Of a stretch of 64,000 nucleotides of DNA, positions 50,491-63,660 are shown one piece after another; within the stretch, counting starts at the first letter, position 1, and the number at the start of each line of letters is the position of its first letter. The position numbers and the translations under genes were made by a program. The stretch is taken from positions 4,084,294 to 4,148,293 of the forward strand of contig JAREIK010000343.1 of NCBI GenBank assembly GCA_029783825.1, given 5' to 3'. The notes below the pieces were generated by a model, which made no database searches, had not been told where the DNA came from, and saw only the letters and a program-made list of their open reading frames with translations. The DNA comes from Sapria himalayana (lineage: Eukaryota > Streptophyta > Magnoliopsida > Malpighiales > Rafflesiaceae).

Positions 50491-50961
50491 ATCATGGCAA
50501 ATAAAATGTAGTTTTTCCTTATTAATCAACTAACAACTTGTGTTATTGATCTAGATTAAAATCATGAATGAATGTTTGGATTTATTTTTTTTCATTTTAC
50601 TATTTTAAAATTGATGATGTGGCACAACACATCATCATTATGACAATTTAACTGTTTTAAATTATGATATTTTTTAATTATATTTTTGAAAGTTAGTTAA
50701 AGTTAGATGAAATATTAATCTATTTTGCTGAGTTTGATTGAAGTAAATTTTAAAGAGTTGCTAGTTAAAATAGTGAATTGAATATTTAAATATATTTTAT
50801 ATAACTATTTTGTTGAGTGTGACTAGAGATTCTCTTAGATCAATAAAATAGAATGATTACTCTAACATTGAGAACCCAAATTGAATCCTCAAGAATATCA
50901 TATATATTTTTAATAGGCACTTGCTGGATTACTTACCATGAAGAAAAACAAAAAAAAAAAA
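50491..50961. other. Intergenic, AT-rich
   Basis: Nothing recognised. It ends in an A run that serves as target site for the next element. Confidence 0.6.
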
Positions 50962-51492
50962 GGAAATTATGTTTTGGGCTGTTTCTCCAGAAATTTTTAA
51001 AATTTAGAAACTAAACTTTAAATATTTAAAAAAAAATTACAAAACTATAAATAAATTAAAAATAAATACACTCGAATTCTAAGTCTTAAACTACCCTCGC
51101 CCCTCTTCCCTACCCCTCACACTCACCCTCGCCCCTCACCCCTCGCTCTCACCCGTTTGCCCTCTCCCCTCACCCCTCTGCCCCCCCCCCCCCCCCCACC
51201 CATTTTTTCATGCCCCTCTCAACGAGCTTTATCGTGCTGCTCGTGGTGCTCCATTGAGCTCCATGATGGAGCTCGAGGAGCTCAAGTGAGCTCCATAGTG
51301 GAGCGAGCTACAAGATGGAGCTTGTTGAGATGGGTGGGGAGAGAGGGGTGGGGGGTGAGGGTAGTTAATGACTTACGAATTCGAGTGACATTATTTTTAA
51401 TTTATTTATAGTTTTGTGATTTTTTTTCAAATATTTAAAGTTTAGTTTCTAATTTTTAAATATTCTAAGGAATTACCATAAAATATAATTCC
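50962..51492. mobile_element. GAGCTC-core MULE-type MITE, copy 3, 531 bp
   Basis: The terminal inverted repeats are about 125 bp long: 50962-51086 pairs with 51375-51492, sharing AGAAACTAAACTTTAAATAT, ACAAAACTATAAATAAATTA and CACTCGAATTC. The flanks are A9 on both sides, compatible with a 9-bp duplication. The core is short, with a C run (51181-51197) and about four GAGCTC sites. The left arm is colinear with that of copy 2. It ends about 360 bp upstream of the TFIIF beta start codon. Confidence 0.88.
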
Positions 51493-51850
51493 AAAAAAAA
51501 ATTATAGTTTAATTCTTGGGGTATTTTTTATAATTATTAAAATTTTAGAGTATTTTTTTTTTGTAAATATTTATGTTTAGAGTATGAAAAAACATAATTT
51601 ATACTTATTTATTATAAATATGAATAAATAAATAAATAAATAAATAAATATATATATATATATATAACTGTCATTTTCCATAACTCGTGGATACTCATTA
51701 GTTACCTGTCATTCACCTGACTACATGAGCCTAAGCGAGCTGTTAGCGCTTTATAATTTGGAGATAAAGGACTCGTGGTTAAAATCACAGATGGAACCGA
51801 GCCAAGGTTTTGAGGTGCAAGGAAGGACCACAACAATATAGAAGAGCACG
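51493..51850 (+). promoter_or_regulatory. Promoter and 5' UTR region of the TFIIF beta gene
   Basis: It holds an AAAT tandem run and (AT)n at 51620-51666. A TATA-like TTTATAATTT is at 51749-51758, about 95 bp before the ATG. The intergenic DNA available as promoter is short because the MULE MITE ends at 51492. Confidence 0.4.
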
Positions 51851-54800
51851 ATGGAGGATCAGTCCAACGGTGGAACACCGTTTAAACCGAACTTGGAAAC
51901 AACAAAGGCCGATAGGTCGATGTGGTTGATGAAGTGTCCGTCAACGGTCGTCAAGTCATGGCAGAATCAGGCCGCTACTCCAGATAGCAATCCTGTGGCC
52001 AAGGTTGTTCTCTCCCTAGATCCTCTCAATCCTGACGAGTCGTCTTCTTTGCAGGTGCTTCTAATTCTCAGCTTCCTGTACCTGCTATCGTATTACTGTT
52101 TAATGTTAGTTCAGAACAAAATTGCTGCAATTAATCGCTTTGGAATGTTGCTAAAATTGCACTTTGTCTTGAATCCATGATTAAAATTTAGAATAATTCT
52201 ACCCTAATATTATTAAGTTGGAAGGTTGAAATTGAAACCTAAATCCCAAATGCATGCTACTTTTGGGGATGCCTGATTCAACAAGATAATTCTTAAATTA
52301 CCTCGCTCGAATTGCTCCCTAATATTAGTCTAATTTAGGAATTTTGGATTAGTTTATATAATTATGCATGATGAATATGGTTTGTAATAAATAATGTATG
52401 ATTTTGTGATAGTTTGAATATTGATAGATATAAGAATATCTTATAATGGCTAACCTAAGATTCTACTTGATGATGGAGGACTTGTATTGAATGTGATAGA
52501 TAGCAATAAGTAAGTTATAAGACACATGCATTAGGACGTGTGTTAACTGAAAGTAATAGCTATTCCAACACATTTCTCTTGTGATAGCCTCCATGAGTGA
52601 AATTGTTAGAGCAACTCTAATGGGAGGTGCCATCAAGGGTGTCATCCTCGTAACTGCCAAAATGGCACCCAAATCATAATTTTTGTAGCTCCAACGTGGG
52701 TGGCATATGGGGTTGCAAAATGCCATCCAAGATATAGAGGTGTCATATTTGGCAACTTTGGAGAGTGAAAAGAGAGGATGTAAAATAGCAGTTATGGCTA
52801 CTGTGCATCTCCAATAACTCTCTCAAGGGGTTTAAAAAATAACTTTTGAATAAAAAAATATTTAATTATTAAAATAGCACCCCATTTTGGTACCTGCCGT
52901 TGGAGCAAAATTATTGTTTTAGGGGGGGCTAAAATATTGTTTAATTTGCAAAATAACATTTAGCACTCCTTTTTTGGCAACTCCCGTTGGAGTTGCTCTT
53001 AGGTTGATGTAAGTTTAATTGAAAACAATTATCAAAGGAATTTAATGAATTATCTAAATGAAGTAGAAAGTGTATGATTATTAATTATTAGGTACATGTA
53101 TTATTTTGATAGATAGTGATAGGTATAGTGAAGGCACAACCATAGAAGGATCATCCATGGCAGTGCCAACATGTGGTCGATTATTTTTTGAAGGTCGACA
53201 AGACGAGTGAGGATTTTTCATCTTCTTATCATCCATTCAACAAATATGTATTGCATTATCATAATATCTTTAGAGAAAATATTATCACACAAGAGAAAGT
53301 AAATCAATCTTATCATCAATTTTTTTTTCTGAGATCTAGTTTATCTTATCAACTTAAACAGTTTAATCAAATTATTAAAATTTAATCAAAAGAGAATACT
53401 AATCCATGTGGTATTAATATTTGAATTTATATTTATTTTATTATTTATATGACTTATATATTTGTGGAATATAGTTAACGCGAATGGAATATGCATAACA
53501 AGATATGGTGCATTTGCTAAATATTATTAAGTTTTTGTCATCGCCAGTAAGGTCAGAATAATATGTAATTGATATATTTGTAGAGGTGGTTTGTTATGTT
53601 GTGCTTTAGTTGATATTCTAATTATTCTATATATTCATTTTATGTTTGATGTGATTTCACTAGTTAATTTTATTATTTATAAGAGAATCATATGAATGAT
53701 TAATTATTTGATTTTTATTTTCTCAAAATTTACTGTCTTGCATCTTTATGTACTATTTTGAGGGGATGTTATAATTTACTACTTTATATATATATATATT
53801 TAATTTTTTTACTTTGTTATTTCATTATGAATGAGATTATCCAACATGCGAGATATTCTAATTCAATTAGTCCATTATATAAGGGTCTTTCCTGTATTTC
53901 ATTTTTATTGAGTTTTTTTTGTTAGATTTTAGAGATTTTATAACGTGATTTTTATACATAATTTATGCAAAAATCATGTTGAACAAGAGGAGGTCATTCC
54001 AAAAAAAAAAAAAAGCCTACTCAATAGATTCTATTATTACATAGCATTATGAGATGAAAATGAAGAAAGATTCTATGGAGGTGTATGCTGAAATGGAAGA
54101 TGAAAAAGAAAATTAAAACTAAGTACATAGTAACATGCAACATTTGCTACACTCTGCATATTGAGCTTGTGGGTGAAAACAATTCGGGTGATCCATATAG
54201 TAACACCTTGTGATTTGGATGATTATTATCAGAATAGTAGCCGAATGAAGTGTAGAGTCGAATTCGTAAGTACATACGAATTGAATCATCCAACTTAAAA
54301 GGAGCTTCCATGACATAAGATAAACGATATGGCTAATTCAACCTTGTAGTGTCAATCTAATGAGCTGAAATATATTTATTTTGATGAGAATGATTAATTT
54401 CGATGATGACCTAGTTTGCTATCTCTCCCATCCAAGAAATGCCTTGATGTTGGTGTTGAAAAAATAAAAAAAAAATAGGATCGACCATGTCATATTTGAA
54501 TGAGATCGATCTCTTAATATGTGCATACTAGCTAAACCTATCCAACAAACAGAAAGAAGCTAACCCGCATATCCAAAAAGTGATAAAAATTGAAGTGTTG
54601 AAACTATTATAAATCAAATCAATCAACTAAGCCTTATCATAAATATTTAAGATCACATCGGTTGTATTGATCATGCTATTTCAACCTACTTGTTAGAAAT
54701 CATATATCTGCTCAATTTTTAATTATTAAATTTTTTGTTTATAATTTATATCTAGTTTATTGTAGATATATCTCTTGTTATTTTCTCTCTCTCTCTCTCT

Positions 54801-55618
54801 CTCTCTGCCCGAATACTCTCATATTCACTAATAAGCACATTGGAAAGTCTATATTGGATTTGACCAAAGCATCTTTGATAATTTTTCTTTATCTTATACT
54901 TATGTAAGTTATTCAATTATTGTTCCTGATAACTCTATTTTGAGTTTTATCTTTCTTACTCTCGTTGAGCATCTACATTGTCTTTCTCATTTATGTTATA
55001 TTCATCTTTTATATTTGTTGCTTCTTGGATGCCCATAGCTTAGTTTCACAAATTATGACTTATCTTATATTTTTTAATAAAATTTTTTATTTAATTTATT
55101 TGGTACTCATCTATCATAAAGAATTTTCAATGCTTCTTGCTCATTTATTTTGATTATTAAATTATTATTATTATTATTATTATTAAACTCATATTTAAAA
55201 TACTCAGTCTTGATGAAAATAAACTCTTACTGAGCATCCATTGAAATATGAGATAAAAAAAATTATTGTTTCACTCATAGTTGTTAGAAGTGCTTCTCAA
55301 CCCAATGCCCCACTAGGCCTAAGAAAAAACATCTCACCTCAAGTATCGTCACTCTCCACAAAATATATTATTTTTTAAGTCCTCACAAATCAGTTTTTTC
55401 CTAAGTTGTTATCTTTAATCATTCTTAAAAATTATAGATAATAATTTTCATGTGCTTGAAATTTATTTGTTGTATTATAAAAATTCACTTAGTTTGTTCT
55501 AGAATAATACTTGTGATGATGATAAATATTAATAAAATTTAATTTTTTTATTTGGTATTATTTACTAGATTATATTTTATTAATAAATAAAAAATATAAA
55601 TAATATTTAAATAAATAA

Positions 55619-55658
<40 letters not shown>

Positions 55659-58600
55659 GAGTCTGACTCACAAAAAAAATTCGTGCCTTAATTGTGTATT
55701 GTGGCTCAAGATTTTAAAAGATTTTTGTGTTTCAGTTATCTTGTATCTCAAATAACTATGGTTTCACTCCTACAATATAGATTTCTAGGGTTTGATATCT
55801 TTTTTTTGCTTCTTTATTTGTTATCCTTTTTGGTTTAGTTGTGGTTAGTCGCTATCATTCTTGTATGCTTCTCAAATTGTTATCAGTTTACGATGGTGAT
55901 GGCTGCTACCGAGGTGGAGTATGCACCCAAGGGGTATTCATTGAATATGACAAAAGATTTTGTCCCCATGTCCGTCTTCTCTGAAACAAGTCAAGGTGCG
56001 TTTCATAGAGCATAGGGTTTCACATTGGAGTCTAGTCATGCTCTTGTTTTTCTTTAAACTGAGGGTTGATGATGTGCTGCATGCTTGCTCAGCTTTCAGT
56101 ACAATTGAACTATATTTGATACGGCTTTTATTATTCGAAAGTATTGGGTTAGCAGAATCATGCCCACCAGCAGCATGTAATCAACACCTATGTTTTATTT
56201 TTTTACATGTTGATTGCCTTTTAAAGAGATGTATATCAACAATATAGGTCTGAAAATCTTAAAATTTAATCTTTTTTTTTTTTTACAATGCGATCCTAAT
56301 ATTTATTGCTCCGTGTCCAAAATATCAAAGCAATAAAACTTGAGAGGCTTGTTATACTTATTCAATAGGATACACTTGCATGGGTAGAAAAAAATCATAA
56401 TTGGACTGCTCGTACATATAATTCACGAGCAATGAGAAATAGCTTATCAAATTTCATGATTAGATGTCTCTTTTCTGATTAGGACATAAATATGTTTGTA
56501 TATTAAGTGTGAGATTAAACAATAAAAGTCGAGGAACTCATTTTGCTACTTCGAAGAATTATCAAATTTCATGATTTTTTTGTGACTTAAGAATAAATAC
56601 TAAATTAAAAGTAAGATGTCTAGATGTCTCTTTTGCACAATGAAGAATCATTAATCAAGAAATTGAAATTATATGAATATGATGATATTGGAGTTATTTT
56701 TTTCACGTTAATTTGTTCCTACAGTTGATAATTCTTTTTTTTTGGTATTATATTTTTTATTTTTGTGATTTTTTGAGATTCTTGGTTCCTTGAGAATCGG
56801 TATTAAATCAATTCATGTGAATTAATTCCTGATTCAGTGATTCAGTCTTCGATTCATACATATTTTTGATTCTTTTAAAGAATTAGATTATTTACTATTT
56901 GAATCGTGAATTGAGTCTTGAATTAAATCGTGAATCGTATGATTTTGATAATATTGGATGAGATTTATTCAAACATTTGGTGTGAGTTGCCAAGATATTT
57001 TATCTCTAGTAGCTAATACAGTCTTCATACAAAATTCTTATTTCTCTAGTAGTATCTTACAGATGGAGGATTTACCAATTAAATATGAAGAATATTTTTT
57101 TTTGTTAATGGCCTTGAAGATGAGGTATATATGAATCAACCATTTGGGTTTAGAAAAGCACAACCATACATAGTTTGTAAATTATGGAAAACACCAAATG
57201 GTTGAAACAATCATCGAGCGATTGATTTGTGAGATTTTCACAGGCAATGACAGTCATTATTAGGTTTACATATGTGTATTATAAATTTTTTTTTGTTGGA
57301 TGAGCCCTCAAATCAAATTGATTTTCTAGTTGTGTACATGGATGATATTATAGTTACTAGGGATGATGAGTTGAAATTCTCATAATTCAATGAGCAAGGA
57401 AGCACGGACACGGTTCCCTATAGCCGTGTCCACGTGTCCGACACCTGGACACGTGGACACGACACGGACACGGCACATATATGTGTCCGATATGCCACGT
57501 GGCGTATCATTGCAACAATCCGTATCCGATATGCCATGTGGCGTATCGGATGGTTGCGTCGGCAGACGACAGCCGTATCCATGCCTATAGTGCCCGACGT
57601 CCGACGACGTCGGGTGGCCAACGTAGCCGCATGGGTGACGTTGGCCACTAGCAGAGGGCGGGCACGATTTGAGGGTGAGGCAGGGAGCGGACACGATTTG
57701 AGGGAGAGGGAGGAGCGGGCGCAATTTGAGGGGAGAGGCAGGGGCCGCACGGATTGAGGGGAGAGACAGGGGCGGGCGTATTTGTGTGGGGATGTGCATA
57801 AAATAAAATATTTTATAAAATAAAATAATTTAATAAAATAAAATATTATTATTTTATAAAATAAATAATATATATTTATTTTATATAATAAAATATTTTA
57901 ATTTAATTTAATTTAATTTAATGAATTTTATAAAATACTTAATATTTATAATTAATAATTTTTTTTTTATTTTTTTTATCATATCGTATCCTAGCCGTAT
58001 CCGTATTCTAGCTTTTTAGAATTTGTCGTATTCCCATATCCTGTCATGTCATATCCTCGTGTCCGTATCCGTGTCCGTGCTTCTTAGTCAATGAGTACCT
58101 TCAATTGCAGTTCTAGATGAAGTATCTTGACAGACTTAGATATTATTTTCTTTATATAGAGGTGACTTATTCCAAGAAAGGTATTATCTTGTCACAAATG
58201 AGGTTTGTTATACTTTTTTTTTTTTGTAGGAATTGAATTTTTTGATTGTGTTCCAGAAGATATTCTTATTAATCTAAGTATTGATTTTATTTCAAATATG
58301 ATCATTGCAATTGATTCTACTACTTATATGAGAATTATAAGGAAGATAATTTATTTGATTATTATCCTCGATCACATATGGCATATGCAATCAATATAAT
58401 TAGTTATTTTTTAGATTCTTATTGATAAGTTCATCTAGATGCAGCTCTTCACATATTGAGGTGTATAAATAAGTCACTAGGATTTGAGATCTCTTTCAGT
58501 GATCACAGATATTTACTATTATTCGGACATTCATATTTGAGTTAGGGCATCAACTTGCATCGATGTGAGATTTATGATAATTTTTTTTTATGATTTTTAG

Positions 58601-60420
58601 AGGCAAGGCTATCTTATAGAAAAGTAAAATGTAAGTAATTATTATAAAATCTAACAAAGAGGTAGAGCTCATTATTACAACATATATCCATATAGCAGAG
58701 TAGTCAGCAAACATTTTTATGAAGATCTTGAATATGCCTTGGTTTATTAGTTTTTCCTCCAAATTTGATGTTTTGAACTTGTGCGGTCCAGCTTAATATT
58801 TCGTATAATATTTCTTAATTTTTAAGTCAACCTATTCTTACATATAAGGAGGTCATACTTAAAGTTTAGTAAGAGAGAAAAATACTCAGAGAGAGAAAAT
58901 ATATATTACAAATAAAACTTTAAAGTCCAAGTGAAACCCTGATATGGTATTGAATGAAAACAAGTCTTTTTAAAGTATGTAGAATTTTCTTATAATATTT
59001 TTCAATTGTCTAAGCCAGCTTACTCTTACATATCACAAGATTACACATGAAACGTGAAAGCTTAGTAAGAGAATATATATTACAAATAAAACTTAAAAAT
59101 CTGAGTGAATATAATTATGAACAAGATTATATCATATGTTACAGTCTTATTATAAAAGAAAATGAGACTTTAGGTCTATAGAACTTTGTGTAATTTTATT
59201 GAGAATCTATGGATCCATCTAGAGCACCTAGGACTCTTCTAGATCATTCTAGAAGTTTCTAGAATGATCTAGAAATTTGATCAATACATTACAAGTATTG
59301 ATATATCAATTAAATCGATATATCTATCCTTGATTGGTGATCATATGCAAATATACACCGATATATCTTCGATATATCCGATATATCCTTAAAATCCAAG
59401 TACCGATATATCCGTAGAAACCGATATTTTAATCATTGCTTGCAATATAAAAGTTGTGAGAAATATGAATTGGCTTGTAGGTAGGGTTGCCGTGGAAGGG
59501 AAGGTGGAACACAAATTTGACATGAAACCCAATAACGAGAACATGGAGGAGGTTGGTCGATTTTATCGTGAAAGAAGTGATAAATTCAATGTTAGAGCAA
59601 GACAATTGCAGGTACGAATCCAAATTGGTTCCAAATTGGCAGCAGTATAAGCCTTAGAGAGAGAGAGAGAGAGAAGGGGAGGGGGAGAGAGAGGGGAGAG
59701 AGAGGGGAGAGAGAGAGAGAGAGAGAGAGAGATTTTGTTAGGTGAAATGGGTTCCAATTTGTTCCAAAAGGTGATAGATAATGACAGAGGAGTGCACATG
59801 AGGCCATTGCCAGGGGCAGGCAGCATGATTTCGTCAACCTCAAAGGTACTACTAAAACTAAACACTACACAGCCACACTGCTGCTGCTTACTGCTCACAA
59901 CGCTAATTATAATTGGAAAATGAGAAAAAAAAAATTTGTGGTCGTGGCATCGGCAGGACAAGAAGAAGACGGCGCCGCTCAAGCAGTCGGACTTGAAAAG
60001 AACTCGTAGGGATCGTGGGGAGCTAGAGGACATCATGTTCAAGCTCTTCGAGAGAGAGCCAAACTGGACCCTCAAGCAGCTTCTTCAAGAAACCGATCAG
60101 CCTGCGGTGTGTTTTTATCTTCTTCTTTTTTAAATATATATATATATATATATTTTAATTTATTATAATAATAAATAATGTCGGTGAATAATATTTTGAC
60201 ATTCTTGCCCCTGAAACCGATCAGTCTAACTAGTCCCGATATAAAGTTTATTGCCCATGTATAAAGGCTAAGATAGTAATTTCATTTACATGGAATGCAG
60301 CAATTTCTCAAAGAGATACTAAATGAGCTTTGCATATACAACAAGCGTGGAATAAAGCAAGGAACTTATGAGCTCAAGCCCGAGTATAAGAAGTTTGTGG
60401 AGGATGCTGGTACTGATTGA
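51851..60420 (+). CDS. Transcription initiation factor IIF, beta subunit (RAP30 homologue)
   Basis: TFIIF binds RNA polymerase II and brings it to the preinitiation complex in the nucleus. Six coding exons, 51851-52054, 55887-55995, 59481-59611, 59771-59845, 59957-60106 and 60301-60420, all have GT..AG introns and sum to 789 nt, giving 262 aa. Exon 1 has WLMKCP and SWQNQA with VAKVVLSLDPL, which form the dimerisation domain that continues through DFVPMSVFSE (exon 2) and VEGKVEHKFDMKP (exon 3). Exon 4 has VIDNDRGVHMRP. Exons 5-6 form the winged-helix DNA-binding domain (KRTRRDR, LEDIMFKLFE, NWTLKQL, LNELCIYNKRG, YELKPEYK). Length and order match plant TFIIF beta; there are no lesions. Introns of 3.8 and 3.5 kb contain transposons but exons are intact. 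Confidence 0.96.
52609..52998. mobile_element. PIF/Harbinger-type (Tourist-like) MITE, 390 bp
   Basis: It begins GAGCAACTCTAATGGGAG and ends in the inverted CTCCCGTTGGAGTTGCTC, flanked by TTA on both sides (52606-52608 and 52999-53001), the usual 3-bp target of PIF elements. It has no coding region. It lies inside TFIIF beta intron 1. Confidence 0.85.
54786..54808. repeat. (CT)n microsatellite
   Basis: A run of CT dinucleotides in TFIIF beta intron 1. Confidence 0.9.
55623..55655. repeat. (AT)n microsatellite
   Basis: An uninterrupted AT run preceded by AAAT units, about 230 bp before TFIIF beta exon 2. Confidence 0.9.
57060..58710 (+). mobile_element. Decayed Ty1/copia fragment (reverse transcriptase to RNase H), split by a hAT
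   Basis: In sense orientation within TFIIF beta intron 2. Before the insertion: DEVYMNQPFGFRKAQP and VCKLWKT, then VVYMDDIIVT (catalytic YVDD region, here YMDD). After it: YLQLQF, KYLDRLRYYFLYIEV, YSKKGIILSQMR, then IIRKIIYL, YAISII, LHILRCINKS and ARLSYRK, the usual order into RNase H. Stops and frame changes are frequent. LTR-like direct repeats of about 200 bp spacing at 58800-59120 may belong to its 3' end. Confidence 0.72.
57395..58087. mobile_element. Non-autonomous family B hAT-like element, 693 bp, nested in copia
   Basis: It begins CAAGGAAGCACGGACACGG and ends in the inverted form of CTAAGAAGCACGGACACGG, flanked by a perfect 8-bp duplication TCAATGAG (57387-57394 and 58088-58095). 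The left half is GC-rich with GTGTCC and ACACGG repeats and spurious open frames on both strands; the right half is AT-rich. It interrupts the copia reverse transcriptase just after its YMDD motif. Confidence 0.93.
59237..59274. promoter_or_regulatory. Palindrome made of eight phased heat-shock-element units
   Basis: The sequence is an 18-bp inverted repeat with a 2-bp spacer. Read in 5-bp steps it is TTC, GAT, TTC, GAA, TTC, GAA, ATC, GAA, with the middle TTCTAGAAGTTTCTAGAA a perfect four-unit nTTCnnGAAn element, the binding pattern of heat-shock transcription factors. It lies in TFIIF beta intron 2, about 210 bp before exon 3. Whether it is bound is unknown. Confidence 0.6.
59297..59440. 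repeat. Cluster of CGATATATC words
   Basis: At least six copies of GATATATC or CGATAT within about 150 bp, ending ACCGATATTTTAATCATTGC. It looks like the end of a decayed MITE, but the other terminus was not found. Confidence 0.45.
59655..59732. repeat. (GA)n microsatellite in TFIIF beta intron 3
   Basis: Imperfect GA/GGGGA run filling half of a 159-bp intron between exons 3 and 4. The antisense Ser-Leu frame across it is spurious. Confidence 0.9.
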
Positions 60421-61060
60421 AGTGTCAACTTTGTAAGTGTAGCACTTGTGTGTGTGTGCGTGTGTGCGTGTGTGCGTGCGCGTGTGTGATTATGCATGAA
60501 TTATGGCTATTTAGTAAAATTTCTTATGAGGAAAAATTGATGGGGAAACTAATTTTCTTTTTTTTTTTTTAATTAATCAGTGTAATTATTGTGATTAAAA
60601 ATAAAAATAAGATTCTAGTAGAACGGAGGATGGGAGTTGTAATTAATTCGATCACGTGCAAATATTTGCTAAGATTGTGGTAAATTTAATTTTCTTTGAA
60701 AATATGAAAATTTAACTTCGTGAAATTTTAAAGAACTAATTCATTAAAACGTGTTTTTTAAAACCTCATGATTTATATAAATCTCTGTGCGTGCGTGCGT
60801 GCGTGCGTATCTACATATGTGCCTATATAGAAATAAATACGTGTGTGTGTGTGTGTGTGGTCACGTGTATTATTTGCAGGATCATTGGGTTTGGGATAAA
60901 TTGCATTGTAAGGACGTGATTCATTCTGCCGTACTGAATCGCCGCATCGAGCCGTTGATTCCTAAGCCTCGGCTGCATCAATCCTCAACCAGCTGAGCAA
61001 CAGCAAGTGTGAATTTGATAGACACTATCGCTCCTGCCTATAATTTTTAAATTCTCGTGC
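60421..61060 (+). other. TFIIF beta 3' UTR with probable intron
   Basis: After the stop, a strong donor TTT/GTAAGT is at 60432 and an acceptor TATTTGCAG ends at 60880. The following segment to about 61010 is GC-richer than its surroundings, as expected for exon. The enclosed intron carries GTGC and GT microsatellites (60447-60488, 60787-60808, 60841-60859). Confidence 0.5.
60447..60488. repeat. (GT)n/(GCGT)n microsatellite
   Basis: An alternating purine-pyrimidine run, likely capable of adopting Z-DNA. Two more such runs follow at 60787-60808 and 60841-60859. Confidence 0.85.
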
Positions 61061-61517
61061 TCGTCTTTAATTATTATTATTTTTTTTAAAACTTTACTTG
61101 CACATCAAATAAATATTAATAATTATTTATACCTAGACTTGTACTAAAAAATCAATATATTTTTGCTAAAACTAAACATCAATGATATCATAAATAAATC
61201 GATAATATTTTCGAAGAAAAATATAAAATATTAATTAATATTTATAAATAATTAAACACATAAATTCCAATAATATTACATGGACACAATCACATCTGTA
61301 ATTTTCTTAATCATAATATAAAAATTAACGTAAATATGATAGCAAAATATCAAAATAACTTATAAAATAAAAATAATATTTAATAACATGTTTATAAAAT
61401 TGAAAGGAATGAATATCAACGCAAGACGCACCACAAGGAATTTAATAAATTCAAAGCAAGACAAGTAAATGTTGGAACAAGTGAGATGGAGAGAGAGAGA
61501 GAGAGAGAGAACATCTA
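61061..61517 (-). other. Short convergent intergenic region and RPS15a 3' UTR
   Basis: AT-rich space between the two convergent genes. On the RPS15a sense strand a (CT)n run (61510-61489) begins 7 nt after the stop codon. Confidence 0.6.
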
Positions 61518-62910
<1,393 letters not shown>

Positions 62911-62915
62911 AATTT

Positions 62916-63660
62916 CTACAGAACAAGCACAGAAATCACAAATTTGAGCCCCTCAAAGCTAGAAAAATTGGACCTTCAAACATGAAAATCACTGCGACCC
63001 GAATCGAAGACCCAGACAACTGTCCGACGAGTTTAAACCATGGCTCATGATTACAGTTCATTGCATCAGAAAACCCATCCAATTCACTAAGAAATCTAAC
63101 ATCGGCATCCACCCGTATCCACCATAACCTCGCCACGATTAGTGCATAGGCGTGTGTATGTGTGTGTATGTGTGCGAGAGAGAGGGAGAGGGAGAAAGAG
63201 AGAGAGAGAGAGAGTGCGAGAGTGTGAGCGTGCGTGCCCGTGTCATCTTCATCAGCAAGGCAACAGGTTTCGCTGACTATTCGTCGCACCTAAAAATTGC
63301 TCATATCTCATTAGATCATGAGTATAGATCCGGCTTGGGGCGGGATTATCCGAATTCTAAACACCAACAGACGGATCGCGGAACCCGTATAACCACGAAA
63401 CTAAACTTAGATCTATACACACGATTCACGAACTGAGAGTTTCACCTTCGAGATTCCTGATACGATTGCGCTGAAATCGAAGAGAATGCCGCTCTGCAAG
63501 CTCGGAGAAGATTGCTTGTCTTGCCGATCGTGCAGCTCTGAAGAGAGCTTCGTCGTGGCCAGTTCTGAAATCTGAAATCCAATAGAGATTGGAAAAGCTA
63601 GGGTTAAGTGAAACCGAATCGCCCTCCCTCACTCCCTCTCCCTCGCGGGTCCCACATAAC
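62916..63660 (-). promoter_or_regulatory. RPS15a 5' UTR exon, 5' UTR intron and proximal promoter
   Basis: The non-coding first exon is about 63600-63446; the 530-bp intron is 63445-62916 and contains GT and GA microsatellites at about 63150-63214. A telo-box-like AACCCTA lies at 63605-63599 (minus strand), typical of ribosomal protein genes. The transcription start was not fixed. Confidence 0.7.

Larger units (their letters stand above)
52055..55886 (+). other. TFIIF beta intron 1, 3.8 kb
   Basis: Apart from the PIF-type MITE at 52609 it is AT-rich, with (CT)n at 54786-54808, ATT repeats at about 55165-55185 and (AT)n at 55623-55655. No gene is seen. Confidence 0.8.

Noticed and set aside
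57380..57799. Frames of up to 139 aa on both strands
   Set aside because: They fall in the GC-rich half of the family B hAT element and consist of repeats of ACACGG-derived residues.
59563..60075. 170-aa antisense frame across TFIIF beta exons
   Set aside because: Antisense shadow of real exons plus a (GA)n tract.
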